Source of the DNA: Monocercomonoides exilis
Lineage: Eukaryota; Preaxostyla; Oxymonadida; Polymastigidae
Length of the DNA stretch: 64,000 nucleotides
Direction of reading: 5' to 3'
Assembly: GCA_001643675.2 (NCBI GenBank)
Contig: LSRY02000015.1
Location: 1,752,001-1,816,000, forward strand
The notes beneath the pieces are model-generated. The model searched no databases. It saw nothing but the letters and a program-made list of their open reading frames with translations, and had not been told where the DNA came from. Position numbers and translations under genes: made by a program. Positions 14,034 through 24,783 of this stretch are shown piece after piece (position 1 is the stretch's first letter; each line of letters begins with the position of its first letter).

Positions 14034-14295
14034 AAATACGGACTTTCAAGCTTTTAATGCACAAAGCATGAAAAAATCGTTTCACTTATAGCATTTTGAA
14101 ACTCAACCAGATTTCAAATGAATTTAATTTTCATTTTTGAAAGCAAACGCCATTGTTATAATAACATCATGTTGTGTGACATTACATGTATTTCAAAAAA
14201 TAAACCTATTTTTTTCAAATTTTTTTATCACAAAAATATCATTTAAAGTGTATTATTTTTCTATGAAAATGCCTGAAGTCAAATATTTAGTCCCA
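14034..14295 (+). repeat. Dispersed 265-bp repeat, copy 1
   Basis: It begins with aaatacggactttcaagc and ends near the sequence tatttagtccca. It shares ordered blocks with copies at 14366-14630 and 61183-61445: tgcacaaagca near the start, an AT-rich middle, and gaaaatgcc near the end. It has no coding capacity. Copies 1 and 2 are in direct orientation with starts 332 bp apart. Confidence 0.85.
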
Positions 14296-14365
14296 TGTGA
14301 TGAAACAAAACAACAAAAATTTAAAAGAAGAAGAAAAGAAAAAAATATCTTTTGACATTTGGGGG

Positions 14366-14630
14366 AAAATACGGACTTTCAAGCTTTTTATGCACAAAGC
14401 ATGAAATAATTGCTACACTCTTAACTTTATTTCACTTTCTCAGATTTCAAAATAAAATTGATTTTCATATCTGCACACAGGCATCGTTGAAATAAAAACA
14501 TAAAGCTTTCCGATATTTCACGAATGTCAAAAAATGGACCTGTTTTTAATGTGATTTTTGATTACAAAAAGTCAATGAAAAGTGCATAATTTTTCAATGA
14601 AAATGCCCGAAGTCAAATATTTTGGCCCAT
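14366..14630 (+). repeat. Dispersed 265-bp repeat, copy 2
   Basis: It is a direct repeat of the preceding copy. It is closer to the distant copy at 61183 than to its neighbour: both share ttcactttctcagatttt-like and ggcatcgttgaaat blocks that are more diverged in copy 1. This suggests independent insertions or older tandem divergence rather than a recent local duplication. Confidence 0.85.
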
Positions 14631-15307
14631 TTTTTGTGGATATCATTTCTTTTTCGACAATTTTCACATTAATGACTTATATTCCACAGTTCAAAAGAAA
14701 AAGATTTTGAATCGTTGATTTTTCTTGTTGAAAGTGCTTTTATATTAAAAGAAATTCTTAAAAATACAATTGTGAAAATGAAATGGGAAGAGGAAAATAC
14801 AAACAGAATTTTTCATAAACCTTCTCAGCTGCATGCGACAAAAACAACAATGGAAAATACGTGGAAAATGGATTGAACAAAAAAAGGAGAGGTGATGACT
14901 GCTTCATTAAACGAATATTTCAAATCTCTGTATTCAACAAATTTGTCAATTATCGTGACACACAGCTTCAAAAAAGAACAAACAAATAAAGACAAATCTT
15001 TAATTGCTTCACTAACGATAGATAAACAAATGAATTCTTGACATTCATGTTTCCACTTGAACCAATTAATGCTTTTCATATTCAAAGATATTTTTTTCAG
15101 ATATATAAATTTTTTTCGAATTTTTTCAAAAATAATTAGTGGAATTGGAATTGATGCGCGTTTGTTAATTTTAATGCATTGAAAATACATACAAATCAGC
15201 AAATGAAAACATTTCGAAAATAGAACATACACATGATTTTTTCGAGCAATAGATACAATGCAGATTGAATCAAATTATTCAAATTGAAAAAATAATTTAA
15301 AATTGTG

Positions 15308-15328
15308 GGGGTTATTTAAAATAACCCC
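15308..15328. other. Perfect 21-bp palindrome
   Basis: Arms ggggttattt and aaataacccc surround a single central A. It lies in gene-free AT-rich DNA about 580 bp before the start of the surface-protein paralogue. A protein-binding site, a hairpin or an element end are all possible. Confidence 0.7.
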
Positions 15329-15905
15329 TGTTTATTTGAATTGATTGGCTTATTTTTAAAATCTTCATCCTATTTTGAATTGAATGTGCAAAACATGAAA
15401 AATGATTGTGTTAGATTATTAGCATGAAAGATTGATATAAAATAATGAAGTTTATTTTGATTTTCTTTTTGAAAAAAAATTGATCTTTCAATAATCAACT
15501 TCGAAAAAACAGAATATTTTGTTAATTCGTTTAAAATGCTATTCCTACTTATGTTATCGAAAACATGAGTTATATAATGCGAGTATGTATGGTTTTAACA
15601 ATTAAAAATTCATTTTTCCCAATATACAAATCATAAAAGCTTCATCAAATTTTTAGTATATTTCTTCGCAATTGAGAGCTGTTACTGAAAACTGTTTGAC
15701 CAATTGCAACTTCAATGTGATGCCTATCTATTCCCTTTTGATCACTGTGCTTTTTAAGTTTTTTGCAAAAGAAATTTTCAAATGATATTGTTTTTCATTT
15801 TTCGCTTTGTTGTTAAACAATATTATGAAATATAAACAAGAAATATATAAAACGCTGAATGTTTAAAGGTATATATGGTTTTTTTTTTTCAAGATTTCGT
15901 TTTTT

Positions 15906-17978
15906 ATGAAGAACATTTTATATTTTTTCAAAATTTTCTTTTTCTATATTTATCTTCTAATTTTGCAAATTACACAATTTTTTTGCAGTTCCAAATGTTA
16001 TAAACATTTTGCCTTTGGATATACCACATTTATAACACACTCTATCCTCAGGATTACTCCTAAGTGCAAAAAGAATTTCGACGATCCTATCTATTTATTT
16101 TCTCCCGTCTCAATTAACAGATTTCTATTATAGCACACTCAAACCATCATCAACAGTTCTATCGTCTCTTTTCTCAACAGCTCCGACACTTCTCTCTCTG
16201 CCTTCAATGCTTCTTTTCTCCACCAAACAAGTTCTTCATCAAATGCTGCTGTGGTTCACATTGGAACAGAATCTCAAAGAGCAAAACCAGGAAGACTGGA
16301 TTCTTTTGATGCAAGCAGCCATCGCTTTGAATGGTGCGAATGGAATGATTCAAGAAGCGGAGGCTATAATGGTGGTGCACTTTATGTAGAATGCATAAAT
16401 GCTAACCTTGCAATCTCATCATGTTCGTTCAATAATTGTTCTAGTACAGGAAATGGTGAAGGAGGAGCAATATTCAGTCAATATTTATTATTAGTCAGCA
16501 TCACAAAATCGAATTTCACAAATTGCCAGGCGAGACATGGAGGCGCTGTGGAAATATGGAATCCACAATCTTATTCTGTTTATTCGTTTTTAGACAATAG
16601 AGTGGAGAGCTGTTCAATATCTGACTGGTGCGGAACTGGTGGGTATTTTGCTCTTGGAAATGATTATACAAATTTTCAATTCTTGTTTTTTAAATGCAAG
16701 TGCATCGCAAATACTGGTTGTGATGCTGCAGGTGCTGTGACATTCAACTGGCCTCCGAAAGAAATGACGAGGCAATTTTCAATCAATGATTGCCAATTCG
16801 TAAACAACAAATTGACAAATTCGTCAACACGCGGAGGAGTTGGAATTTTTTCTGAAGTGACATTTTTATAGATGAATCGAGTAACATTCATCACATTCTG
16901 CTTTTTCGATGGCAACACCGCAACAAATGGAAGAGGAAATGATGTATTCTTTTACGGAAGTGATATCACCCAATCTCCATTCCAGCAATGCGGTCCAACA
17001 ACTCCAACAAAAAGAGTGTATAATAATGGACAAGCTGAAAACGCTGTGTATAATGACTGGCTTCCAATCATCAACCAGAACAAAATCGTTGCAAATGGTG
17101 GAAGTGATGTCGATGCCTGTGACAAAACACAGCAAGGCCCATGTGCCACGATTGAGTATGCACTCAATGGATTTATCCCGTTCCAAGATGCCTCTCTTAC
17201 CCTCCTCATGTCCACTTTTATTCTCACCCAAACTCTCATCTTCATTTCCCCTAACACAAAAATCACAGGAAACGGCACAACTACCACCATCTCCTCCAGT
17301 GGCATTCCCCAACCAGCTTCTTCTTCATTTTCATCAATATCAACATCTTCTTCTTCACCAGATCCATCTGCCTCGTCTGCCCTCTTCCAACAGACCCAGG
17401 GCTCTCTCACAGTCTCTGCCCTCGCCATCGCCCACAACTCCACAAATCCCATCACCCCCATCCTCTTCCACCTCTCCGAAAACTCCCCTTCCCTCAACCT
17501 CAACACAACCGCCATCACCGGAACAACCCTATCTTCATCATCAATCACAACCCCCCTCTTCTTCCTCACTGCTGGCTCCCTCACTCTCAACCACACAGCA
17601 ATCACCAGTCTCACCCTCAACAGCCAAAGCATCTTCCACCTCACCTCCTTCACAAACCCCCTCACTCTCAACTCCTCCAACATCACCCACATCACCTCCA
17701 CTGCCTCCCCCACCAGCTGTGTCCTCTCCTCTGCCACCTCCCCTGCCCTCTCCCTCTCCCTCGCCAACTGCACCATCACAAACATCAACTCAGCTCCACA
17801 ACGCCAACAGACTACCACCAATTGCTTGTGCATTTCATTCGCCTCATCTGTATATGCTAGAACATTTTCTACAATTGACAACAATTTCTTCACCAGCTGT
17901 GTGAGCGAAAGGAAAACGAAAATCGAGAAAAAGAAGGAGGAAAAAATTACAGAGAACGTGGGATGCTTATGGGAATAG
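15906..17978 (+). pseudogene. Truncated paralogue of the giant surface protein, two in-frame TAGs
   Basis: One frame runs from a signal-like start (hydrophobic FFFYIYLLIL after a Lys) to 17978. It is interrupted only by TAG at 16131-16133 and at 16869-16871. The content parallels the N-terminal part of the 11127-1 gene: GGAL/GGAI turns and NCSF strands, a CFFDGNTATNGRGNDV block that matches CFFHNNTAGDGNGDDV there, then a Cys signature (QGPCATIEYAL) and a TGNGTT block like that gene's first module. From about 17150 the coding strand becomes C-rich, encoding Ser/Thr-rich beta-helix repeats. The frame ends after about 690 codons in a Lys/Glu-rich tail with no membrane helix, roughly a fifth of the length of the other copy. 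I read it as a decayed or truncated paralogue; readthrough of TAG is the alternative. Confidence 0.65.
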
Positions 17979-18803
17979 AAGCAAAGGTGAAAAGAAGAAA
18001 ATGTACTTCTTTTCAAAGAAGTTGGCATTAGAGATTTTATGGGGATGCGGTATGAAAATGAAGAGATAAATGATAACGAAAATAAAGAAGATGCGTGAAG
18101 TGATAAGAAAGAGAGAGGCTTAATTTAAGAAAAAGAGAAAGATCATTTTGAAATTATGAGATTACGGCAAAAGAGAAAATGAGAGAAAAAATGAGGAAAT
18201 AAGGAAAATGAAAAGGAAATAGACATACGATTCTGCAACTACAACATCAAAGCGCAGCGTAAAGAGTGATGATTCATTCTGTAAAATAATACACTCGCAT
18301 AAAACAAATTAATTTTTTCAGAATTTTCAGAATATCGTTGTTTTCTTTTTATTATTTATGTGAAAACAATAAAAATTATCTTCAAAGTGAATCATTCTTC
18401 ACTTAAAATTCAAAACAAATAACATTTTCACTTTATTAACAAATAATATATTTAATTTTTGTTTTATTTATGCTCATTTTCACGCTTCCGTAGAATAATC
18501 AAAATTTCATTAATGAAATCGTCTAAAAAGATTTGATTTTTCTTTTGTTTCTACTATATTTTAATTAGTGTTTTTTGTTTGTTATATTTTCCTTTCCCAC
18601 AATTATTATTAATTTGAATGATCTTTTCTAATTTGAATTAGGATGGTGATTTCAAATTTTTGCCCTTTTATTTGAATCAAGTGGCCTTAATTCAAATTAA
18701 CATAGGTTTATTTAAAAAACCTCAATTAATTCAAATTTCCCAACTTAATCTGCATTGTATCTAATAATAAAAATTATGCTCCATAAATTTTTGCATTTTT
18801 AAA
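17979..18803. other. Intergenic, no gene seen
   Basis: The first 250 bp are purine-rich (GA-rich), unlike the surroundings, and may be remnants of the preceding gene's 3' part. The rest is AT-rich, with several short matches to the motif aattcaaat on both strands near 18630-18740. Confidence 0.5.
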
Positions 18804-19755
18804 ATGTTATATTTTAGATCAATGAAAAACACCATATTCACAGCTTTTGCTTTATTAATAGTTTTAAGATTGATATGGATTCTGCCCTGGAGAAGATATT
18901 TTCATAATAATTATAGAAATGATGCTTTACCATTGAAAAATAAAAAAAAAAAAAAGCTAATGATTGTTCTTGGTTCAGGTTTGATAATTTTTTATTTTCA
19001 CACTTATAAAATTTGTATGTTACTTAAAAATGTTACAAATATTCGGATTCAGGGGGGCATACAAAAGAAATGCTTGCACTTTTAAATGAAATTGATTTAT
19101 CTCGCTTCAACAAGCGAGTGTATGTTATCGGTGCAACTGACTCTCTTAGCGAGGGGAAAGCAGAAGCATTCGAAAATGATCATTTTGTATGTTACGTTAC
19201 GATTTGCTTTCTGATATTTTGAATCACTTTTACTATTATAATGAATATTTAGGCAAAAGCCCAAAGCTATAAAGTTGTGAGAATTCCACGAAGTCGAGAA
19301 GTTCTTCAAGGAGCTTTGAGCGCAATTTTTCCAACAGTTAAAAGCATTTTAGCAAGCATTTGTGTTGTGTTTCGATACAGACCTGAAATAGTATGTTTTT
19401 CATCCTCAAACGTTCAGAGAATTTTTGATTTGTTAAAATGATTAACTATAGATTTTGTGCAACGGTCCTGGAACTTGCTTTCCAATATGCGTTGCAGCTT
19501 TTGTTTTGAAGGTATTTTTAAAGTGAATTTTTTTTATTTATTGAAGTTTTAAAAAAATAAATATTCAATTGTTTAAAGTTTTTTTGGAATTCTAGAATCA
19601 AAGTTGTTTTTGTTGAATCTTACTGCAGGGTTACAACTTTATCAACAACTGGAAAATTACTATATTATTTGCCATTATCTGATGGATTTGTTGTACAGTG
19701 GCCATCACTTCTTGAGAAATATTCCCAAGCAGATTATCTTGGAAGAGTTGTTTGA
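18804..19755 (+). CDS. ALG14: ALG14-like UDP-GlcNAc transferase subunit
   Basis: Exons 18804-18978, 19053-19186, 19253-19390, 19452-19522 and 19596-19755 join in frame to 225 residues, close to the usual family size. ALG14 is the ER-membrane anchor of the ALG13-ALG14 enzyme, which adds the second GlcNAc to dolichol-PP-GlcNAc in N-glycan assembly. The protein begins with one membrane helix (FTAFALLIVLRLIWIL). It then has the hallmark GSGGHTKEML motif, formed across the first splice junction, ILCNGPGTCFPICVAAF in exon 4, and the C-terminal block LSDGFVVQWPSLLEKY ending in YLGRVV. Donors are GTTTGA, GTATGT, GTATGT and GTGAAT. The last was preferred over an upstream GTATTT because only it keeps the frame into the conserved VVFVES segment. 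Confidence 0.92.
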
Positions 19756-19994
19756 ATCATGAAATTTACAAATATTGCATTTCACAATTTATCATTTGAA
19801 TCTTTTAATTTCCAATTCATTTTCGTTTCTTTTTGTGCAAGTATTATTGAAACGTGAAACATTTCGAAAGTCGCATGCAATGTGCAATTCAAATATACAA
19901 GGATTGAATCTCCTCTTAAAAAAATGAAGTGATGAAATGAGTATCAAGAAAATCTTAAAAAAAACAAGATTGGTTCAAATAAATGAGAAATATT

Positions 19995-20570
19995 CTAAGA
20001 AGAATTCGATTTTTCTGTTGGTAATAAAGAATCCACTGAAGGAGAAGATGAATGTCGTTCCTGCGCAGTTATTTGCTGGGAAATTTGAGATTGTTGTTGT
20101 GGTTGAATTAAAGGCTGTGGTGAAGAAAGAGATTGTGGAATTTTTGTTCTCTGAATATCTCTCATTCTGAAAAATGAAGACAATCATTTCATTGTTTAAT
20201 AAGCATAATTTTAAAAAACAAACCTGTTTATTCGTCCTTGAATTGTACTGAGTAAAGATGCAAGATTTGCAACACGCTTTCTGCATTGTTTCACTCGTTC
20301 GCAATATGGTGCAAGTTTTGGTAACGTTCTAAATGAACCAAGTTTTGAAATAGCAGTTTCCATTCGTTTAAGCTCTGTCATAATTTTATCTTGACTTTTA
20401 AAAACAGATTCAAGGTCATGAGCACAATTCTCAACATGAGGCACAAGAAGTTCCGTAAGTCCTTCTTTAAAATATTTAATAGACTGATCTTCCACAGGAG
20501 TTGAATTCGATTGTTGTTGGACAGGCAGAGTCGTTTGGGTATGAATTGGATCTGAGCTTGGATTGGACAT
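19995..20570 (-). CDS. Snapin/BLOC-1-like coiled-coil protein
   Basis: Two exons (20570-20224 and 20166-19995, intron 57 bp with a GTTTGT donor) encode 172 residues. After a Gln/Ser-rich leader, residues about 30-115 form an amphipathic helical region (FKEGLTELLVPHVENC, then SQDKIMTELKRMETAISKL). This resembles Snapin, a subunit of the BLOC-1/BORC complexes in endosome and lysosome trafficking and SNARE binding, including the spacing LAPYC.RVKQCRKRV before a last helix. The C-terminus is Gln/Ser-rich and low-complexity. The stop is TAG. The assignment rests on pattern and length only; another short coiled-coil trafficking protein remains possible. It is convergent with the ALG14 gene (239 bp apart) and divergent from the next gene. 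Confidence 0.55.
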
Positions 20571-20885
20571 AAAAACTTAAGGGTACACAAATTATATTTC
20601 TTATCCTTGACGAAATGATGTAGTTCTTTCCTACGAAACAATGAAACGTGAAAGTTCAAATTGATGATGTGATCAATCGAAAAATTTTATTATTGGGTAT
20701 TTCGAAGTGTTTTTGCGATAGCCAGGTGCATTGGAGCTATTGCTGCCTTGCATTTGTCATAAATACTTTATCTAATCACTTTTTGCTATTGTCAGTTTTA
20801 ATTTTTACAAATAAATTTCAAATAGTTTATAAAGCATATCATTATTTGAAAAAAAGAGTTTTTCAAAAGAATTGATTGTTGAAAA
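20571..20885. promoter_or_regulatory. Shared divergent intergenic region
   Basis: These 315 bp separate two divergent start codons and must hold the 5' elements of both genes. The sequence is AT-rich. I see no TATA box at a convincing position and no clear repeat. Confidence 0.4.
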
Positions 20886-23800
20886 ATGAAATTACAAATT
20901 AAAATTTTAAACAGAGAAGGTACTTTCACTCTTTCATGCGAAAATGAGGAGACTGTAGATGAGTTAAAGAGGCGCATTTGCGAGAAGACTTCCATTCCAG
21001 TGGAACAACAACGACTTATCATGGACGGAAAAATATTGAGAGCTGGATCACTTCAATTGAATCATATCGAAGATGGCTCATTTATTCATGTTATCCAAAT
21101 TTCCGAAGAGGAACATCAGCCAGATCAACAATTTTCATCTGAAGCATTGTATCAAAATGAGAGGAATTTAAATGATGATGATCAGCAAGATCCAACAGGA
21201 TTTTTTGATGATATTATGAATATGCTCTTTTCAACAAGTTTTCTTCCTCAACAACCTTCACTTTCATCATTTTCTGTGATCTCCTCTCTTTCTGATAGTC
21301 CTCCGTCATCTGTTTTATCAAATGGCTCAACAAGGCATGGATCATCTGTAAGGTTAATTCATCAGCCTGCTCCTGTACAACATGAGCAGCCTTCTTCGTC
21401 CACGCAACGACGCAGAATTTTCCCGACCAATTCTCAAGCATCTAATAATAATTTATTTCATCCGCCAAACCGACCATCGACACAAGCGCAGGCGCCTACT
21501 CAATCTACGTTACACACCTCGCGTTTCTGGAGACGCCCGCGTGCCCCTGCTGAGCAAAGCAGAACAGCCAGCCAGGCACAAACATCCAGACGTCTGCCAC
21601 AGCCTGCGCACAGAGTGATGGTGAGAATCCAACAGCAGCCGATCCGCTCGTCGATGCTAATTCCTCTGCACTCCTTTTTGTCGCAGTATTCAAGTACCCC
21701 GTTTGAACATTCTTCTTTTCCCTCTCCCTCAGCAGCTTCAAACATCGCTTCTCCTTCTTCTTCTGCTTCTCCTTCTTCGTCTTCAACAACTACTGCTAAT
21801 CCATATGGAATGTCTCTGGGTATTCTTGAGCCTCATCCTTCCTCAAATGATGCTCCTCATCTGCCAAATGCGCAGCCTTCCGGCAGAAGCAGAAATTTGA
21901 ATGAGCCAACGCCACCAGCTTCGGCGCCTTTGGCAGAATCGACCGTGACAGCAGCATTCTCTCCGCTGCCTTCTCTTTCTGCACCGCCTTCGTCTTCTCC
22001 TTCATCGAGTCAATACAACACTTCAGCATCTTCTTCTTCTTCGCCTTCTTCTTCGCCTTCTTCTTCGCCTTCTTCCCCATCTTCTTCCTCCTCCTCCTCA
22101 TCTTCTTCTTCTTCTTTTCTGCTTACATCGCATCATTTCGCTAATACAGAGCAAGAACAACCAGAAACGGCTTCGGCTATCACTTCAGCCAATTTGCTGA
22201 TGCCGCCAAATGTTCCTTCGCCTATTTCTTCTGCTTTGCCTCAATCAGCTTCAGCCACTGCGAGCTTTGCCCATCCAACAAACGTTGCTTCATCTCAAGC
22301 TGTTCCTCTGGCATCTCCCGCAGAACAGCTACCAACACTTCATTCTGTTTCATCTTCGCCTTCTTCGACAGCTGCAAGCGGTACTGCCTCCACTTCACAG
22401 AATTCTTCACCACAGCCAGCGAAGGCTGAGTTGCCTGGCAATTCGACGGAACAGCCGCAGCAGTCTTCTTCTGATGACAGACAGACAGCAAAAGCAGACA
22501 GCCTATCAGCAGAACAATCACATTCAACAACAGCATCTTCATCATCATCAGCATCTTCTTCTTCTTCTTCTTCTTCTTCTTCTTCTTCTTCTTCTTCTTC
22601 TTCTTCTTCAACATCATTAACATCAACATCATCTGATGATGCTCATCTGAATGAAATGGATTCTCCAATGAGACACTTTCGTGACATGCACCATTCATTC
22701 TGGAATGCCGACCACGACGCTCGCCGTCTTCTGATAGAGGCGAGGATGAACAGGAACCGCCGCCGGCGCAGAAACTGCTTCGGTCTTTCGGAAGAGATGG
22801 AGCAGGACTCTGACGACGAGCACGGAAACACAAAGACAAAAGGGGAGGATGCGAAGGTTGCGTCACCGTCCAACAGAGAAAGAGGGCAGACGAGCAGCCT
22901 GCTGGATGAGGATGAAGATGGAGATGGGGCTGCAAGTAATGCACACAGCAGGAGAACAGAAGAAATCCCTTTCAGAAGAAGATTCAGCACTCATCTGCGC
23001 TCTCAGCCGCATCCGCAATCGCATCATACAAACAGAACTTCACCGCCGCTGTCGTTTTCTCGCCCAATTTCTCATTTGTATGATTCGCTTCACCGACTGC
23101 ATCAGAGCGAAAGGGGAAGCCGCCTGCTATCGTTCCGTTCTTTGCCACAAATGAGAAGGTCGAATGAAGATGACGATGGACGATTGATGGAAGAGGAGCA
23201 AGACAGAGATGACAAAGAAGGCAAAGAAGGCAAAGAAGGCAAAGATGAGGAGTTATCTGATGATTACTGGAACGACTATGATTTGGATGCGAGTGTGGCG
23301 AATGCGCTTGACGAAAGCTCGGACGACGAGCTTCCGCCAGACAGCAGCAGCCATCTACGTGGAGGTAGGTCATCACACCACATTCTGTCTATTCTTGACT
23401 ATCTGCTGGCAGAGCGGAAGGTTTCAGAGCAGCAGCAGGAGCAGATGCGGCAGTGCATTGTGCTTCTGAATCGGCAGCTGAGTGAAGTTGAGGCGGATCT
23501 GTTTGAAGAGCGGAGGCAGCGGCTGAAGATGGAGCACAGGCAGATGAGGCAGAAGAAGCAGCGGCAGGACGCAGTGCAGGCGCAGATAAAGAGTTCTCTG
23601 ATGCAGCTGGAGATGTCTGAGCAGAGGAGAAGGAGGGAAAGGCGGATGATGTTTGAGCGGAGGAAAAGATGGGCAAGGGAAGCGAGAGAAAGAAGATGGA
23701 TGGAAGACCGAAGGAGAAGAACGAAGGCTGTGAGGAAAAGCAGAGGTGGGCCAAGTGTGACGAGGAGGGTATCTTTGGATCCGTGGGAAGATGCATATGC

Positions 23801-24410
23801 AGACGAGGATGAAGATGAAGATGAAGATGATGAGAATGAGGATGAAGATGGTGCATTTGATAATTACAATGATTTCAACGATTTCAAAGTGTATGGTGAT
23901 AGCGACAGTGAAAGTGATAGTGACAGCGATGATGACGATGATTCCAGCAGTGAAGATGAAGATGACTCTGAAAGTCGGTTTGGGATGAGAACTCATCCAT
24001 TTTTCTTTAGCTCTTTTGATGACGATGACGATGATGATGATGATAATGATAACGACAACAATGTTGATAATGAGAATGGTGGCAATGAAGAGGAGAAGGA
24101 AGAACATAATGTTAGCAACGAGTCGAATGAAGATTCTGCATCAAGAGACTTTTCAGGCAGTTCCAGTCCTCGGAGCGAAAATAGTTTCAAAGACGAACAA
24201 AAAGAAATGAAAGAAAAGACAAACAAAGAAGAAGGAAACGACGACTCACAAGCTGATTCTGATCATCATAATGAAGAGGAAAAAATAGAGAGTGAACAAC
24301 AAGCAGCATCTTCCTCGTCCGATGCAGATGTCTCACTTGAGACAGAAGCAGAACAACAAGATGTGAATGCTCTTGAATCCAAAAGTTCAAATGAGACAAA
24401 TAATAAATGA
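20886..24410 (+). CDS. Large ubiquitin-like-domain protein (BAG6/ubiquilin-like N-terminus)
   Basis: An uninterrupted frame of 1,174 codons. Residues 1-72 form a ubiquitin-like fold: MKLQIKILNREGTF, then VEQQRLIMDGKILR and a final FIHVIQ strand. It lacks a terminal Gly-Gly, so it is an integral UBL domain of the kind that docks on the proteasome, as in BAG6/Scythe and ubiquilins. Residues about 100-600 are low-complexity Ser/Pro/Ala, with poly-Ser runs from TTC/TCT repeats. Residues about 840-960 are a highly charged helix rich in Arg, Glu and Gln (for example RRRRERRMMFERRKRW), probably a coiled coil or single alpha-helix. The C-terminal 220 residues are strongly acidic Asp/Glu/Ser repeats. 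No UBA or BAG domain was recognised. A role in protein quality control is inferred from the UBL alone. Confidence 0.75.
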   Translation: MKLQIKILNREGTFTLSCENEETVDELKRRICEKTSIPVEQQRLIMDGKILRAGSLQLNHIEDGSFIHVIQISEEEHQPDQQFSSEALYQNERNLNDDDQQDPTGFFDDIMNMLFSTSFLPQQPSLSSFSVISSLSDSPPSSVLSNGSTRHGSSVRLIHQPAPVQHEQPSSSTQRRRIFPTNSQASNNNLFHPPNRPSTQAQAPTQSTLHTSRFWRRPRAPAEQSRTASQAQTSRRLPQPAHRVMVRIQQQPIRSSMLIPLHSFLSQYSSTPFEHSSFPSPSAASNIASPSSSASPSSSSTTTANPYGMSLGILEPHPSSNDAPHLPNAQPSGRSRNLNEPTPPASAPLAESTVTAAFSPLPSLSAPPSSSPSSSQYNTSASSSSSPSSSPSSSPSSPSSSSSSSSSSSSFLLTSHHFANTEQEQPETASAITSANLLMPPNVPSPISSALPQSASATASFAHPTNVASSQAVPLASPAEQLPTLHSVSSSPSSTAASGTASTSQNSSPQPAKAELPGNSTEQPQQSSSDDRQTAKADSLSAEQSHSTTASSSSSASSSSSSSSSSSSSSSSSSSTSLTSTSSDDAHLNEMDSPMRHFRDMHHSFWNADHDARRLLIEARMNRNRRRRRNCFGLSEEMEQDSDDEHGNTKTKGEDAKVASPSNRERGQTSSLLDEDEDGDGAASNAHSRRTEEIPFRRRFSTHLRSQPHPQSHHTNRTSPPLSFSRPISHLYDSLHRLHQSERGSRLLSFRSLPQMRRSNEDDDGRLMEEEQDRDDKEGKEGKEGKDEELSDDYWNDYDLDASVANALDESSDDELPPDSSSHLRGGRSSHHILSILDYLLAERKVSEQQQEQMRQCIVLLNRQLSEVEADLFEERRQRLKMEHRQMRQKKQRQDAVQAQIKSSLMQLEMSEQRRRRERRMMFERRKRWAREARERRWMEDRRRRTKAVRKSRGGPSVTRRVSLDPWEDAYADEDEDEDEDDENEDEDGAFDNYNDFNDFKVYGDSDSESDSDSDDDDDSSSEDEDDSESRFGMRTHPFFFSSFDDDDDDDDDNDNDNNVDNENGGNEEEKEEHNVSNESNEDSASRDFSGSSSPRSENSFKDEQKEMKEKTNKEEGNDDSQADSDHHNEEEKIESEQQAASSSSDADVSLETEAEQQDVNALESKSSNETNNK
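22554..22609 (+). repeat. TTC microsatellite coding poly-Ser
   Basis: About 18 uninterrupted TTC/CTT triplets lie inside the ubiquitin-like-domain gene and encode a Ser run. The length is probably polymorphic, but changes by whole triplets preserve the frame. Confidence 0.9.
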
Positions 24411-24783
24411 AGAATAGTCCGCTTTGTGTATTCAGTGCATCTCATATTCATTCACAATTCATTCTTTTCAAAAAAGTGAAAGAAAAAATATTTGTTGGCG
24501 ATTATTCTCACATCTTTTTAATATTTTTTTTTTCTGACTTTTAATAGAAGTAAATGTATCAGTTCACATTTCATCATTGTTTTTGGTCTTACAAAATGTG
24601 TTTTTTTATAAATTGGTTCATTGCGCATACATTTTTATCTTTAATTCTAAACAAATTCATTTCATGTTATTGTTTCAAGTATATAGCTCAAACTTCAAAA
24701 GACTTTTTTGTTGAAGAATATTTTTTAATATTGGAGATTGAAACACTAATTTTTTCCTGCATATGTCTATCCCTTAATTTTTT
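24411..24783. other. Intergenic, no gene seen
   Basis: AT-rich spacer between the ubiquitin-like-domain gene and the RecQ helicase, both on the plus strand. It holds the 3' end of the first and the promoter of the second; no distinct motif was identified. Confidence 0.5.

Larger units (their letters stand above)
11128..15905. other. Long AT-rich non-coding region
   Basis: This 4.8 kb stretch has no convincing gene. The open frames are short, AT-driven and unlike known proteins; the longest, on the minus strand at 14825-15232, has 135 codons and no recognisable motif. The region does hold structure, listed separately: an inverted repeat, a 21-bp tandem repeat, two copies of a dispersed 265-bp repeat and a short palindrome. 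Confidence 0.7.

Noticed and set aside
14825-15232. 135-codon minus-strand frame in AT-rich DNA
   Set aside because: Phe/Ile/Lys-rich, no motif, no intron-exon context and no GC rise as in real genes here; kept as unproven.
16131-16871. Reassigned genetic code (TAG as Gln)
   Set aside because: TAG and TAA end several well-formed genes in the window at the expected protein lengths.
16952-18028. 358-codon minus-strand open frame opposite the surface paralogue
   Set aside because: It mirrors the C-rich plus-strand repeats; the plus frame carries the conserved beta-helix motifs.
22222-24107. Several long minus-strand frames rich in Lys, Leu or Ile
   Set aside because: Shadows of the low-complexity ubiquitin-like-domain gene; composition follows the TTC and GATGA repeats.
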